From Halocatena marina (GTDB lineage: Archaea; Halobacteriota; Halobacteria; Halobacteriales; Haloarculaceae), in NCBI RefSeq assembly GCF_023276375.1, contig NZ_JALLPK010000001.1:1240001-1304000 (forward strand): a DNA stretch of 64,000 nucleotides, read 5' to 3'. Of the stretch, positions 25,672-36,319 are shown one piece after another (the first letter of the stretch is position 1; each line of letters opens with the position of its first letter). Made by a program: the position numbers and the translations under genes. Under the pieces are notes generated by a model. That model did not search any database. It had not been told where the DNA came from and was given only the letters and a program-made list of their open reading frames with translations.

Positions 25672-27752
25672 GTTTACTCGAAGTCGAAGATTTGAAAGTC
25701 ACGTACGGTACCGACGATGGACGCGTCCACGCTGTCAATGGCGTCTCGTTCACAATCGAGGATGGCATTAACTATGGGCTCGCCGGTGAGAGTGGCTCGG
25801 GAAAATCCACGGCCGCCGAAGCGATCATTGGTCTATTGCCGGACAATGCACAAGTCGACGCTACATCGGTTCGGTTTGATGGTGTTGACCTTCTCGAACT
25901 GTCTGCGAACGAACGACAAGACATACTCTGGGAGCGGATAGCATACATCCCCCAGAGTGCAATGGACTCGCTTGACCCGGCAATGACTTGCAGCGCACAG
26001 ATACGTCAGGCGATCCAGAAACACCGTCTCATCTCGAAATCGAATGCCCGCAGCCGAGCTCACGAACTCTTCGAGATGGTTGGACTCGACCCCGGTCGAA
26101 TTGATGACTACCCACACGAGTTCTCAGGCGGAATGCGCCAGCGAGTCACAATTGCGATGGCACTCGCGCTTGATCCTGATCTCATCATCGCTGATGAGCC
26201 GACGACCGGACTTGACGTGATCGTTCAAGACAAAATCATCGATACCATCCTCGACATTCAGGCCCAGATCGATAGCTCACTCCTGCTCATTACGCACGAT
26301 ATCGGCGTCATTGCCGAAACGTGCGACGAACTGTCCTTGCTCTACGGCGGCAAGGTGATGGAACAAGGGAGCGTGGATAACATGCTGATCAATCCTGTCA
26401 ACCCCTATACGATGGGGCTGAAGAACTCCTTCCCGACGGTCGATGAGACCGACGAAACACCGGTCTCTATTCCAGGATCACCACCTGATCTCACTGAAGA
26501 ACCCGCTTCGTGTGTTTTTCTCGACCGGTGTGCGTTCGCCACCGAGGAGTGCGAAAACTCCCACCCAGCGTTCGTCGAACTGCCGAACCGTAACCAGCGT
26601 TCGGCTTGCCACCACGCTAAAAAGGCCGCACAGATGCGTCACGAGGCGACAGATCCCGGAACGTGGGGAATCACTACAGATAGCACAGCACAGTCTGGTA
26701 CTGATGAGGTGGTTCTCGAAACGGACGGACTCGAGAAGTATTATACGCAGAGCCAGTCGCTTGCTGCGAAGCTCCGAGGTCAAGAGCAAAACCACATTCG
26801 GGCAGTCGATGGCGTCTCGATCGAAGTCCGTCGCTCGGAGGTTCTTGGCGTTGCCGGAGAATCGGGCTGTGGGAAGTCCACGCTCGGTGAAACCATCGCG
26901 CTCTTAGAGGAGCCGACTGGTGGCGAAATTGTCTTCGACGGAATGTCCTTTGAGGAGTATCACGACGGCAATATGAAGGAGTTCCGAAGGAAAATGCAGT
27001 TCGTCTTCCAGGATCCCTACGACTCGCTGAACCCCAGACAGAAGGTCCGTGATCTTGTCGGCGAGCCGCTCGTGATTCACGACTATCGAACTGAAAAGCG
27101 TGAACAGACCGTTATCAATACCCTCGAACAGGTCGGACTCACACCCGGCACGGCGTTTCTCGATGCGTACCCTCACGAGCTCTCAGGCGGTCAGCGTCAA
27201 CGCGTCGCCATCGCCCGCGCGCTTGTACTCGATCCAGACTTCTTGATCTGTGACGAGCCAGCATCGATGCTCGACGTCTCGCTGAAAGTCAACCTCCTCA
27301 ACCTCCTGCGAAATCTCGCAAACGAAACCGACATCGGCATCATCTACATCTCTCACGACCTTGCCAGTCTCACGCAGGTCTCGGACCGTCTTGCTATCAT
27401 GTATCTTGGACGAATTGTAGAGATGGGTGAGACCGCTTCAGTTGTCGCGGATCCGAAACACCCGTACACGAACTCGCTGCTGGCGGCATCTCCGGAGAAG
27501 GATCCGTCTGTCGACCGTAATCGGATTCTTCTCGACGGTGAACCACCGGACCCGGTTGCGCTTCCCTCGGGCTGCAAATTCGAACCTCGGTGTCCGAAAG
27601 CTCGCGAACAATGCCATCAATCAGAACCAACGCTGGAGGAAGCTACTGAGGAGGGGCAGGCGGCGGCCTGTTACTTCCCGGAAGACGAAGCACAGTATTC
27701 GTCTGTCGATGACGAAGCTTCCGCTGAGCACGGGGAATCAGCCAGCGACTAA
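25668..27752 (+). CDS. Fused DppD-DppF-type ABC importer ATPase
   Basis: 694 aa protein with both ATPases of the importer in one chain. Domain 1 (about 1-325): Walker [10 protein letters not shown], signature FSGGMRQRV, Walker [13 protein letters not shown]. Domain 2 (about 345-690): [30 protein letters not shown]. Each ends with the Cys-rich tail of oligopeptide ATPases ([14 protein letters not shown] and [14 protein letters not shown]), which in relatives can hold a 4Fe-4S cluster. Such fusions are frequent in haloarchaea. Last gene of the operon; the next gene is on the opposite strand. Confidence 0.93.
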   Translation: MSLLEVEDLKVTYGTDDGRVHAVNGVSFTIEDGINYGLAGESGSGKSTAAEAIIGLLPDNAQVDATSVRFDGVDLLELSANERQDILWERIAYIPQSAMDSLDPAMTCSAQIRQAIQKHRLISKSNARSRAHELFEMVGLDPGRIDDYPHEFSGGMRQRVTIAMALALDPDLIIADEPTTGLDVIVQDKIIDTILDIQAQIDSSLLLITHDIGVIAETCDELSLLYGGKVMEQGSVDNMLINPVNPYTMGLKNSFPTVDETDETPVSIPGSPPDLTEEPASCVFLDRCAFATEECENSHPAFVELPNRNQRSACHHAKKAAQMRHEATDPGTWGITTDSTAQSGTDEVVLETDGLEKYYTQSQSLAAKLRGQEQNHIRAVDGVSIEVRRSEVLGVAGESGCGKSTLGETIALLEEPTGGEIVFDGMSFEEYHDGNMKEFRRKMQFVFQDPYDSLNPRQKVRDLVGEPLVIHDYRTEKREQTVINTLEQVGLTPGTAFLDAYPHELSGGQRQRVAIARALVLDPDFLICDEPASMLDVSLKVNLLNLLRNLANETDIGIIYISHDLASLTQVSDRLAIMYLGRIVEMGETASVVADPKHPYTNSLLAASPEKDPSVDRNRILLDGEPPDPVALPSGCKFEPRCPKAREQCHQSEPTLEEATEEGQAAACYFPEDEAQYSSVDDEASAEHGESASD

Positions 27753-27879
27753 TCCCTCTCTGCCCGAGGATATTATCCGATTCAGTGTCATAGCGGCCAT
27801 CTGTACGAAAAATCTTCCCGTTGCTTGCTGTCAATCAGCAACGTTCTGATGAGGGCACAGAAAAGAACCACTTCGCGTG

Positions 27880-28434
27880 TTAGTACGCGTGTGGTTGTGC
27901 GGTAACCGTTCTATTTGAGGTTCGCTCGTTGGTTCTTGGCTTCGTAGCTCCGTGCTCGGTGAGGAGGGCGCTCGTATACTCGGGGTCCGAGACGTTTGCA
28001 AGACGAAAGCCAGACGCGTTTCCACCAGCTGTCTCGATATCAATTGTCCCGTACGACAGGATGCGCTCTCGGACGGTTTGGGTGATGGTGGTGTGCTGGA
28101 TTCGGGAAAGCCAAATCGTACGGACTGTACAGGAGAGCAATCCTGATTTCTTGTATACTTTTTCGGACGTGAGGACATATTGGACGCTCCTGCGGTGGAG
28201 AAGCAACCCGACGATACCGACGGTTCCGATTCCGATTAACACGACCGAGAGTGCGTTGATGAGCGCCTCTCCTCGGCTGAATGCAATCATGATTCCTCCA
28301 ACCCCAAATCCTACGAGGAGCAGACTTATCACGAGTGATCCGGCGGCTGCTCGGAGGCTCGGGGACCCGTTCCATACGACCCGTTCGTTCGACGCGAGTG
28401 TTACCCACGATGGGCCGCTAGTCGTTTCCGACAT
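27880..28434 (-). CDS. PH-like (bPH2) domain membrane protein
   Basis: 184 aa. Two close membrane helices (about residues 28-52 and 58-80) precede a bacterial-type pleckstrin-homology fold recognised from RRSVQYVLTSEKVYKKSGLL, VRTIWLSRIQHTTITQTVRE and GTIDIETAGG. An N-terminal NERVVWNGSPS is also typical of this haloarchaeal family. Role unknown; such proteins are thought to sit at the membrane and mediate protein contacts. Single gene. Confidence 0.8.
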   Translation of the reverse strand: MSETTSGPSWVTLASNERVVWNGSPSLRAAAGSLVISLLLVGFGVGGIMIAFSRGEALINALSVVLIGIGTVGIVGLLLHRRSVQYVLTSEKVYKKSGLLSCTVRTIWLSRIQHTTITQTVRERILSYGTIDIETAGGNASGFRLANVSDPEYTSALLTEHGATKPRTNERTSNRTVTAQPHAY

Positions 28435-29066
28435 ATTTGAGCATTTATTCTGAAACGGTATATACTTTGTCGTGTTATTCAGATTTTATCGGTTATTATT
28501 GGGCAATCTAGGTGAAAGAAGCTCACTTATGTGCAAAGGTTGTTTTGTCGTACTCCACCTGTTCTGGTTGTTGCTCCCGACGTTTGCTTCTTGAAGACGC
28601 TCAGTTCTACTGACGACTCGTGTATGTGAACGAAAAACGATCGGCCTCCCGCGAGCAATAAAGCTGATGTGAATGAGTGTGTTAGAAGATTACGTTTAGA
28701 TGTTGTTGGAGGATAAAAAGTGAAAAAGTAACATTCGAAGCAGATCTGGTTGTGCAGAGCACAGGCGAAGAAATGTTAATATAAAATACAAAATTCATCG
28801 GACTATCATAGAATATATTGGAAAATAGAAATATAATTGTAGTATAATACCTATTGGAAATAGGTCTCATGCCGGCTAAAGGTGCCAATGTCGCTGATTC
28901 AGCAATGGTATAAAAATTGTTATTAAATAAATACTCGTGATTTGCATTACTCATAAGTAACCTCTTGCCATATGTCATTCTGATGGATTCGTTCCATAAC
29001 ATGTCAGTCAAATTTATCTCGATAGGCAGAGATCGAGTGAGAGTCACTGAAGGAGGGCTGTAACGA
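28435..29066. other. AT-rich intergenic stretch
   Basis: 632 bases between divergent genes, clearly more AT-rich than the coding blocks, especially 28740-28980. A 206-codon frame on the minus strand here is AT-driven and partly antisense to the sulfatase start; I do not believe it. No RNA gene or repeat recognised. Confidence 0.5.
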
Positions 29067-30518
29067 ATGCGGAATGTTGTACTTATCGTTCTCGACACGG
29101 TTCGAAAGGACACGTTCGACGAGAGCGCACCACGACTCCGGGAGGCGTCGGGAACCTCGTTCGAGCAGGCTCGTGCTGCAAGCTCGTGGAGTGTGCCGAG
29201 CCATACGAGTATTTTCACTGGGCAATTGCCCCACCAGCACGGTATCCACGCAGAGAGCTTCGACTCGTCATTTAGCTTCTCGACGATCGATGAGAACGAC
29301 ACGTTCCTCGGCGATCTTTCAGGTTATCGAAAGATCGGATTAAGTGCGAACTCGTATCTGAATCGGGTGTTCGGCTTCGACTCGTTCTTCGACGAGTACG
29401 AAGATTTCTCGATCGGTTCGCATGTTCACGAAAGTCTGTTCACAGATGGGTTGGTGATTCGGGAGTTCTTGGCAGAGTCCGACGAGCCAAACGCCGCAAA
29501 ACGATATTTGGATTTTCTTCGAGCTTGCTTCGACCACGACAAACCGCTGAAGAGCGTCGCTAACGGTGTTTGGTCACAGATCGGTCCAACGGTGAAACGG
29601 CTGCCCGTCCCCGAGGTTGTCGACGACGGTGCAAAGAACATCGCGCGCACAGCACACGATCGAGCGACAGAAGACAGCGAGCCATTCTTCCTATTTGCGA
29701 ACATGATGGACGCCCATACGCCGCTTCGGAATCTGATCCAGTTCGATCAATCGCTGCACTCGGTTCCGAACGACTGGAGTTCGAACGAGTTCGACAAATG
29801 GGAGTTGAACAAGGATGGCGCGGCGACAGATGAGTACACACGCAATTACCGACAGCTGTACGCTGCTGCCGTTGAGTATCTCGATCGTGTGATATCCGGA
29901 TTAATCGACGATATTCAACGATCTACGGCCCGCGAAACAACGTTCGTTATCATCTCCGATCACGGACACAATCTCGGTTACGACAGCGACGATGAGCTCT
30001 TTCATCACACTGGGAGCATGACCGAAGGCATCATGCACACGCCGTGTGAGATTATTAACCCACCGGATGGGTATCCAGAAACCGTCACCGAGTACTTCTC
30101 GCATCTTCAACTGAGCGAGCTCATCGTTAGACTCGCTCACGAAGAGCCATTCGATGACGCGCTCACGGCCGAGTGGATTCCCGCCGAAACGATCGGATTG
30201 CTTGGGACGGATCCCACGTGGGGGAAAGAATTCACCGATGATGAGTTCACGTACTGGAACCGAATGATCCGGTGTGTCTACCACGACGATACGAAAATTG
30301 AGTGGAACTCACTGGGTGAGTGCTATGAGTACGAACTCGATTCGAACCGACCATCACGCCAGCAGTTACTCACGGACGATATAGCACCGAAATCGGAAGC
30401 GACAGCACTCTTCGAGGAAAGTCTGGTGGAGTACAAACAACAGGCGGCTGCTGACGAACAAGACCTCGCGTTCGATGAATCGGTCGAAAATCAGCTTCGT
30501 GAACTGGGATACCTCTGA
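29067..30518 (+). CDS. Sulfatase / alkaline-phosphatase superfamily enzyme
   Basis: 483 aa. N-terminal metal motif NVVLIVLDTVRKD with Asp10, nucleophile region SSWSVPSHTSIFTG with Ser42 at the position of the formylglycine Cys/Ser, and the later metal motif FVIISDHGHNLGY. The usual sulfatase C/S-x-P-S-R motif is S-V-P-S-H here, as in a group of haloarchaeal homologues that may act on cell-surface glycans rather than sulfate esters. No signal peptide. Followed, tail to tail, by a membrane glycosyltransferase, which favours a role in surface polysaccharide. Confidence 0.85.
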   Translation: MRNVVLIVLDTVRKDTFDESAPRLREASGTSFEQARAASSWSVPSHTSIFTGQLPHQHGIHAESFDSSFSFSTIDENDTFLGDLSGYRKIGLSANSYLNRVFGFDSFFDEYEDFSIGSHVHESLFTDGLVIREFLAESDEPNAAKRYLDFLRACFDHDKPLKSVANGVWSQIGPTVKRLPVPEVVDDGAKNIARTAHDRATEDSEPFFLFANMMDAHTPLRNLIQFDQSLHSVPNDWSSNEFDKWELNKDGAATDEYTRNYRQLYAAAVEYLDRVISGLIDDIQRSTARETTFVIISDHGHNLGYDSDDELFHHTGSMTEGIMHTPCEIINPPDGYPETVTEYFSHLQLSELIVRLAHEEPFDDALTAEWIPAETIGLLGTDPTWGKEFTDDEFTYWNRMIRCVYHDDTKIEWNSLGECYEYELDSNRPSRQQLLTDDIAPKSEATALFEESLVEYKQQAAADEQDLAFDESVENQLRELGYL

Positions 30519-30572
30519 CCAGTTTTACACACAAAGACCAACGACAGCGGGCCGATAGGCGAACGATATCGA

Positions 30573-32819
30573 CTACGCTGTAATGGCCGACGCCCGTTCT
30601 TTCGGTTCTAATTCAGACTCTGACTCTGGGCTAACACTATTGGTGCCTTGTTTCCCCTCTGTTTGTATGGTTGTATTCATACTGACTTCTGGAGGATACG
30701 TCCCCCCTGGCACGTACATTCCTTCACGCCCACACGAGTGCGAGCCTCTACAGACCTTCGTCGGGCCAGGCCAGAGGAATCGGGCACTCTCGTTGTTCGC
30801 ATCAATAGCGAGTCCCTGACTGTACGTAACGGGATCACCGTCGTCTTTTCTGAAGGTGATCGCTAACGTGGCGTAGACTGGTCCTTCGACGGCAATTGCA
30901 TCGGCATGTGTCTGTTCTGCAGTTGGGTGTGGAGTGACACGACCGGTTGGCAGAGTCCGCTGGGTGGTGTTGGTAGTGTTACTCATTGCTCCTTGCGCCC
31001 CTTGAATATCCGCTAGCCTTACGTGCGTTCCATTGACATCCCAGCGTACCGTGACCGGTTTCTCTTTGCTCGCGTCTGAACCACGATGATAACTAACGAT
31101 CTCTGTTTTATTTACCGAGAGGCGAACCGATGATAGTCGTCCGAGATCACCAACGGTTGTCGTGAATCGGTGATGAGAGCCGTTGCGGATATCGAGTGAT
31201 TGTAGATGTGGGGTGATTTGCTGTCCTTTCCCACTATCCCACAGCCCCCTGTACGTGAATCGGTAGGGTGTTCGATTGGGGTACGCATCGATGGTAGCGA
31301 ATTGCTTGGTTGGACCGAGATTTTGTGCATAAAGGGTTGAGCCCTCATTGAGCGAGCCGCCGTTGCGGAGCGACTGGAACGGGTGACCCAACCACTCCTC
31401 GTGCGGCGTTGGCAGGAAGACAAGCGCGTGATCGAACGTCTGTTTCTCGAATGGGGCGTATACCTCTGCATACTGGTCGGTATACTCCATATTTCGCTCA
31501 ACCACTGGTTCAATCCTGTTGTATTCTGCGCCTGCAATAATTGGTGCCGAGACGATAATGAGCACGATAACGACTAGTCGTGCTGTCTCCGCTGAGGTGT
31601 GTTTCGCGGCCGTCGATCTGATCGTTCGTCCGAGCCAAAGCGCGCCTGCACTAGCGAACACGGACAGTGGGAGTATGAGATCGAGATGATAGTACGGACC
31701 AAGTTTCGAGATGAAGCCGTCTGTGGTATCTGTGACCGCTCCAAGAATGTTGAACGTTCCCCAGAAGTAAATATTTCCAACGATGACGGAAACGAACACT
31801 GCTGAAAGAATCATTCGAAGCTCCCAATCAGGAAGTGACGTTTCATTGTTACTTTCATGCTGGTGGAGTACGACTGGAATGAGGCCGAGTACAGCGAGTA
31901 TCGAACCAATCGGTGCAGCAAATGTCCATTGAGAGAGGAGTTCGATGACGAGCTGTGTGTTCGCTTGCAGCGCGAGGTCAATCGTATACCAGAGTCCCGG
32001 CCCGGTGAGTCTCCGAAATCCGAATCCTAGTCCATCCAACGGCGCGAATACCTGATAGGGAAAGAGGAACGGGTTACCTGTCACGATACCGTTGTACGCG
32101 AGGGCGAGGCTAACTCCGCCCAGTCCGAAGAGGGCGACGACTGCCTCTCGTTCCATCAGTGGTTGCCAGTCGTTCTGATTGCGGATGGCAACAAACGCCA
32201 CACTGAGTGCGTGAACAACGAACGGGGTCGCAAAGAGAACGGCTGAATACGGGCGGGAGAAAAACGACAGCCCAATCGCTCCTCCGGCGAGCATAGCATA
32301 TCGCCGACGCCGCTGTCGATGCATCCGGATGTATCCGAACGCAAACATGAGGTTCAACAGCATCGTTGGTGCATACGACATGAATGTCGCGGAGATAAAC
32401 AGGAAAAACGGTGTCAAAAGAGTAATCCCGGCGGCGAGGACACCTGTCGGTCGGTCGAACACCTCACGCCCGATAAGACCGACGAACGCGACGTTGCCAG
32501 CCGCGATCACCGAGAGCGCCAACCGAGGAATGCCAAGCGCAAGCCCAGGGGTGAACAGCCCCGCAGCCACCGGCGTATACTTCGGATAGAGACGCTTTCC
32601 ATCCCGTATGAAGAACCACGGCTGAAAGACCTTTGAAAGATCAGCCGTGAGCCATAGTTTCCCTTGAAGAAGTAGATTCGCCTGCTGGAGATATACCCCT
32701 TCATCGTGATTTACCGAGAGATACGGAAACACTTCGTGGCCAATAACGTACACCACGATTCCAGCGAGCACCGCGAAAACGGCGATTGCAGTTCGAAATC
32801 GATTCTCAGTCCAGCTCAT
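30573..32819 (-). CDS. GT39/ArnT-like membrane glycosyltransferase
   Basis: 748 aa. About a dozen helices in the first 450 residues, with the acidic motif NHDEGVYLQQ (Asp39, Glu40) in the first external loop, where GT-C fold transferases hold the catalytic Asp. The last 300 residues are a soluble, beta-rich outside domain, including a Cys pair in KVCRGSHSCGREGMYVPGG. Likely transfers a sugar from a lipid-linked donor outside the membrane. Donor and acceptor unknown. Confidence 0.85.
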   Translation of the reverse strand: MSWTENRFRTAIAVFAVLAGIVVYVIGHEVFPYLSVNHDEGVYLQQANLLLQGKLWLTADLSKVFQPWFFIRDGKRLYPKYTPVAAGLFTPGLALGIPRLALSVIAAGNVAFVGLIGREVFDRPTGVLAAGITLLTPFFLFISATFMSYAPTMLLNLMFAFGYIRMHRQRRRRYAMLAGGAIGLSFFSRPYSAVLFATPFVVHALSVAFVAIRNQNDWQPLMEREAVVALFGLGGVSLALAYNGIVTGNPFLFPYQVFAPLDGLGFGFRRLTGPGLWYTIDLALQANTQLVIELLSQWTFAAPIGSILAVLGLIPVVLHQHESNNETSLPDWELRMILSAVFVSVIVGNIYFWGTFNILGAVTDTTDGFISKLGPYYHLDLILPLSVFASAGALWLGRTIRSTAAKHTSAETARLVVIVLIIVSAPIIAGAEYNRIEPVVERNMEYTDQYAEVYAPFEKQTFDHALVFLPTPHEEWLGHPFQSLRNGGSLNEGSTLYAQNLGPTKQFATIDAYPNRTPYRFTYRGLWDSGKGQQITPHLQSLDIRNGSHHRFTTTVGDLGRLSSVRLSVNKTEIVSYHRGSDASKEKPVTVRWDVNGTHVRLADIQGAQGAMSNTTNTTQRTLPTGRVTPHPTAEQTHADAIAVEGPVYATLAITFRKDDGDPVTYSQGLAIDANNESARFLWPGPTKVCRGSHSCGREGMYVPGGTYPPEVSMNTTIQTEGKQGTNSVSPESESELEPKERASAITA

Positions 32820-33451
32820 TTTCCTCGTTATTGGAATACTCTCTCTGAGTGTAGTCGTGATTGTCGATCCGTTCTCGAACGTGATTGTGTGAGCAGGTGA
32901 TCACGTTGCAACTGTCACGTTCGCGCCTCGATTGTGGCTGTGTACTCGTTTTTTCTTCTATTAGATCTGATTGCCTTGTTAGAACCATATCTCTCCGAAT
33001 TTTTCCATACAGTATGAATGCGCCCACACGCTCACAGACTCATTCTCAATGCTGTCTGCACTCTTTCCGTGATCTCTCGGCTCTGTCATTTCTGTACTGC
33101 CAGCCATAACGCCATCGCTGATAGAACGACTTTCATTTCGTGCCGATTGCAAGCCAACCTCAGTATAGTGGTGAAGAAAGATAGCGATCAAGAAGTCACT
33201 ACGACTTCTTGTGATTCTGTAACCTGTCGTCGGTTCCATGACCGAGCAAGAACTAGCATAAGGGATAGTGTTTGTGTCCTACGATGGATTTCACAATGAT
33301 TACCACACAACTCTTGGGTATTTGGTCTCATTCTACAGATTTTTCCTGCTCGTGTCTACTGCTCTCTGTTTGGATTCGTTGTAAATCCTAAAATCGATTG
33401 GGAAATGCTTGATATAGACTGAACAGAGTGTATCGGCCGGTGAATTGTGTG
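32820..33451. other. Intergenic stretch with one strong hairpin
   Basis: 632 bases without a convincing gene. Frames on both strands up to about 90 codons have no recognisable sequence. Contains the hairpin at 33190-33210 and the presumed promoter of the glycosyltransferase near 32820. Confidence 0.5.
33190..33210. other. Hairpin, 8-bp perfect stem
   Basis: AAGAAGTC, loop actac, GACTTCTT. It has no T-run after it and does not follow a gene end, so it is not an obvious terminator. It could be an operator or a structured RNA. Confidence 0.4.
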
Positions 33452-33586
33452 ATGAATGCGATAAATTATATGCCGATATACGAAGGCCGGATAGTGGACG
33501 TTGGGAACGTTAGCTCCAACACAGGGATTTCCCTGGTTATTCTAGCGCTGCTGGCCTCCTTCGTCTACTACTATAATTTCCAGTGA
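33452..33586 (+). CDS. Possible 44-aa single-helix membrane protein
   Basis: Short frame MNAINYMPIYEGRIVDVG followed by a clear membrane helix, GISLVILALLASFVYYYNF, ending four residues from the C-terminus. Codon choice (ctg, gtt, tcc, ggg) is less AT-rich than the surrounding spacer, which supports coding. It may instead be a surviving fragment of a longer gene. No family recognised. Confidence 0.4.
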   Translation: MNAINYMPIYEGRIVDVGNVSSNTGISLVILALLASFVYYYNFQ

Positions 33587-33713
33587 CTGAATCAGGCGCT
33601 CAACAACTGCATTCCTCTCAAGAGGGATACAAACAACTGACTAGACAATGCTTCATGATTTATTCGGTCGAAAAATTGAAACAAGGTTGATCGAATCTGA
33701 CCAAATATTTCTA

Positions 33714-34025
33714 TTAGTCAGCTTTGAACTCGTCACAGTCTTCGTATCGAAAGAAGACCTTTCGCTCTCGTTCCTTGGCACAGTATTTGCACCGATAGAT
33801 CGTCTTGGGTCGTCCTTCATACACTTTTCTAATTGGCATAATCACATGGGGACCAACCGTCTGAGTTTGGTTTTGTCTCATATATCGACTTATTTTGCCA
33901 AGTATGTACACACCTCCAAAAATGGTTGTTAAAATCAGAACTATACCAAGGACGACGTCTCCAGGCACATCAACCTCAGATGCCAACACTAGGCTACACT
34001 GGCGTGGACAATGGAACTGGATCAT
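33714..34025 (-). CDS. Small membrane protein with zinc-finger-like tail
   Basis: 103 aa. One membrane helix (about residues 20-45: VPGDVVLGIVLILTTIFGGV) followed by a basic linker and a C-terminal segment with CKYC and a later Cys (YEDC), which could hold a metal as a partial zinc finger. No family recognised. Flanked by AT-rich spacers on both sides. Confidence 0.55.
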   Translation of the reverse strand: MIQFHCPRQCSLVLASEVDVPGDVVLGIVLILTTIFGGVYILGKISRYMRQNQTQTVGPHVIMPIRKVYEGRPKTIYRCKYCAKERERKVFFRYEDCDEFKAD

Positions 34026-34239
34026 TCATAGTAAGTTACTGATATGTATCTAATTACTGTGTCGGTTGATAATACTCGCCGTGATCGCTGTTATTGTGGG
34101 GACCGATTATTTCTGGGCTTACGGTGTTTACTAATGTATGACGACAGTGTTATCCACAAGAGCGTATGCAGGTATCCCTCGGGTCAGGCATCCGCGATCA
34201 TCACCAACAGATGAATAGATTGCATTTTTCTAAAATTTA

Positions 34240-34608
34240 GGTACACAATACGAACCCTTCGTCTATGACACTGAGACTGAGCACTATCAGCAATTAACTG
34301 ATGGTGAGCCACATTGGAGTCCAAATGCACCAGCTATCTGGGGTTCGGCTAGCGAGGCGTTGTATTTCCAGACTGGTGAGCACGGATACGATCTTCAAGA
34401 GATTCATCGCCTCGGCCTCGACGGAACGATCGAACGTATCACAACACTGGGAGATGGTTGGGGACTCCTGTGGGTGTTTTCCCGACTGGAACGTGGTTAT
34501 TATAAACACATCGTTGACAATACACAGCGTGTGTTTGGGCACGATATTACAACTGACAAGCGCATTCAACTGAGTGGTCCGGTCCCTCTCGTTTCGATTC
34601 AGGAATAG
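34240..34608 (+). pseudogene. Remnant of an S9-type beta-propeller peptidase
   Basis: A frame without a good start reads EPFVYDTETEHYQQLTDG, PHWSPNAPAIWGS, ALYFQTGEHGYDLQEIHRL, then GTIERITTLGDGWG. This is the blade pattern of prolyl-oligopeptidase or TolB-like propellers (strand, Asp-rich turn, next strand). It is preceded by a stop, lacks the N-terminus and the hydrolase domain, and ends at 34608. I read it as the surviving middle of a decayed gene. Confidence 0.55.
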
Positions 34609-35696
34609 AATCTGAGTACGAAGAACTGGATACTGGGAACTCACGGTAATATCGATGAACAAACAACTTCAAAACGATGGGAGTTGATCACAGCATTCCT
34701 CAATTGACGGTTCTGACAAACGAATATCCAGCAGCAGCTGAACCTAACTAAACACATTATATCAAAAATATAGTATTAATATTTACTAGATATAATTTCG
34801 GCCCTCGGCGTCTCAACATCTTGTTGAAATTTTCATATCAAATATTCAATATAATGGTATTACTGTTACATATGTATAAATGATGTCGAAGCTGTTTGTG
34901 GATGTTGGACTAGAGTAACTGCATCGTAGTTCCAGCTTCTCGGTAAAGATTCGCGCCGGATAACTTCATTTTAGATAATGCATGAGATGTATCATTTATT
35001 CTAAGTGAAAAAAGGTTTTTCATCCCCAATATTCATAGTATATAACTGACTTGTTCGAATTATCACCTCTAGTTATCATTCTCTAGTGGTGCTAAACAGC
35101 ACTCCAACCACACGTCAGAAATAATCCATTCTCGATAAATATCGAACTTATTATGTATTTCTGAAAGGACCGTTGATAGGACCAATGGTGTAAGATAGGT
35201 TTGAGTAGCGCTCTATACACGGTAGACACGTTAACTGACTGTCATGATATCTTCGAAGAGAAGCGTGGTTACTAAAAATCGATATATGAGTCAACAGGCG
35301 TGACAATCAGAGAATTACTTGATTTGAGCATCGTGGATCAGTCTAACTTCTTGTATTTCGAAAGCGAACGTGATCTGAGTTCGTACACTTGTTTGGAATA
35401 CGTGATTATATGAGTGGAGAAAATCGCCTGTTCGATACTGATAACACGGGACCAGTCCACTGAGTCGTTATCTATCGATCTGTATTCTGTTAAGACGGAC
35501 CGCATACGACAACCGGATCGGTACAGCGGGCTGTCACCACGGTCTGTGATGAACGAGCTGATGTCGAGAGTTGGCTACATTCTGAAAGAGGGTCAGCAAC
35601 CGCTTGATACTATCATTCGGCGACTACTGATAGACGACGATCGCTGCTGTTGGCGAGCCGGAAAGAAATAAGTCAGCCACCGTCTGACTAGACTTC
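34609..35696. other. AT-rich spacer with possible decayed coding pieces
   Basis: Very AT-rich, especially 34740-35180. Near its end, a GTG frame (35299-35412) reads TIRELLDLSIVDQSNFLYFE and stops on an ATGA overlap with a frame beginning MSGENRLFDTDNTGPVH, which soon stops. A third frame (to 35671) then continues RIRQPDRYSGLSPRSVMNEL. This looks like one or two small genes broken by frameshifts, but no family is recognised. Confidence 0.35.
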
Positions 35697-36107
35697 ATGG
35701 TGGGGATACTGCTTGCCACGGATGGGAGTGAGTGTGCGAAACGAGCGGGTGATCACGCCATCAATATTGCAAATGACAGAGAGGTGCCACTCCACGTACT
35801 CTGTGTCGTTGACTGTCGAGAGTTCGATGAGACGGCACTCAGCTCAAGCGAATTGGCGTGTATTCAAGCTGAAGATCATGGTCACGAATGTGTTGCTGAT
35901 GTCGCTGACGAAGCAAGAGCCGCTGGTCTCAATGTTGTAACTGACGTTCGCCATGGTATCCCAGAACAATCAATCATCGCGTACGCTGATAAAATCAGCG
36001 CAAATATCATCGTCATGGGCGAACACGGGGATCACACCGAACACCTTAGTGGCGTTGGGCGTCGTGTGAAAGCTGATAGTGGACGGAAAACGATTGTCAT
36101 CACATAG
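35697..36107 (+). CDS. Universal stress protein (UspA family)
   Basis: 136 aa single UspA domain: starts MVGILLATDGSECAKRAGDH, central VRHGIPEQSIIAYADKI, and an ATP-loop-like GEHGDHTEHLSGVGRRV. The G-2x-G-9x-G-S/T nucleotide motif ends in GR instead of GS, so ATP binding may be altered. Alone between AT-rich spacers. One of four stand-alone Usp genes between 35.7 and 45.4 kb. Confidence 0.9.
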   Translation: MVGILLATDGSECAKRAGDHAINIANDREVPLHVLCVVDCREFDETALSSSELACIQAEDHGHECVADVADEARAAGLNVVTDVRHGIPEQSIIAYADKISANIIVMGEHGDHTEHLSGVGRRVKADSGRKTIVIT

Positions 36108-36319
36108 GAACGTTACTCCAAGATCGTGATCTCTGCTCTTCTCTCAACGCCTTCATGAGGTCGAGAGACTCCACCAGCGCAGACTACGATAGTGAACGCC
36201 TATCGAGTCGAGGTAAGGACCGTCACCGCCAGACTTTGTACTGATCGACACTGACGAAACAGGTAACCGCGATCCTCGTGATCTTCAAGGTCATCGCTCT
36301 TGCACTCTGTTCGTGTGGC

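Noticed and set aside
28682-29302. 206-codon minus-strand frame over the AT-rich spacer and sulfatase start
   Set aside because: Composition follows the AT-rich DNA, no motif, overlaps the sulfatase 5' end.
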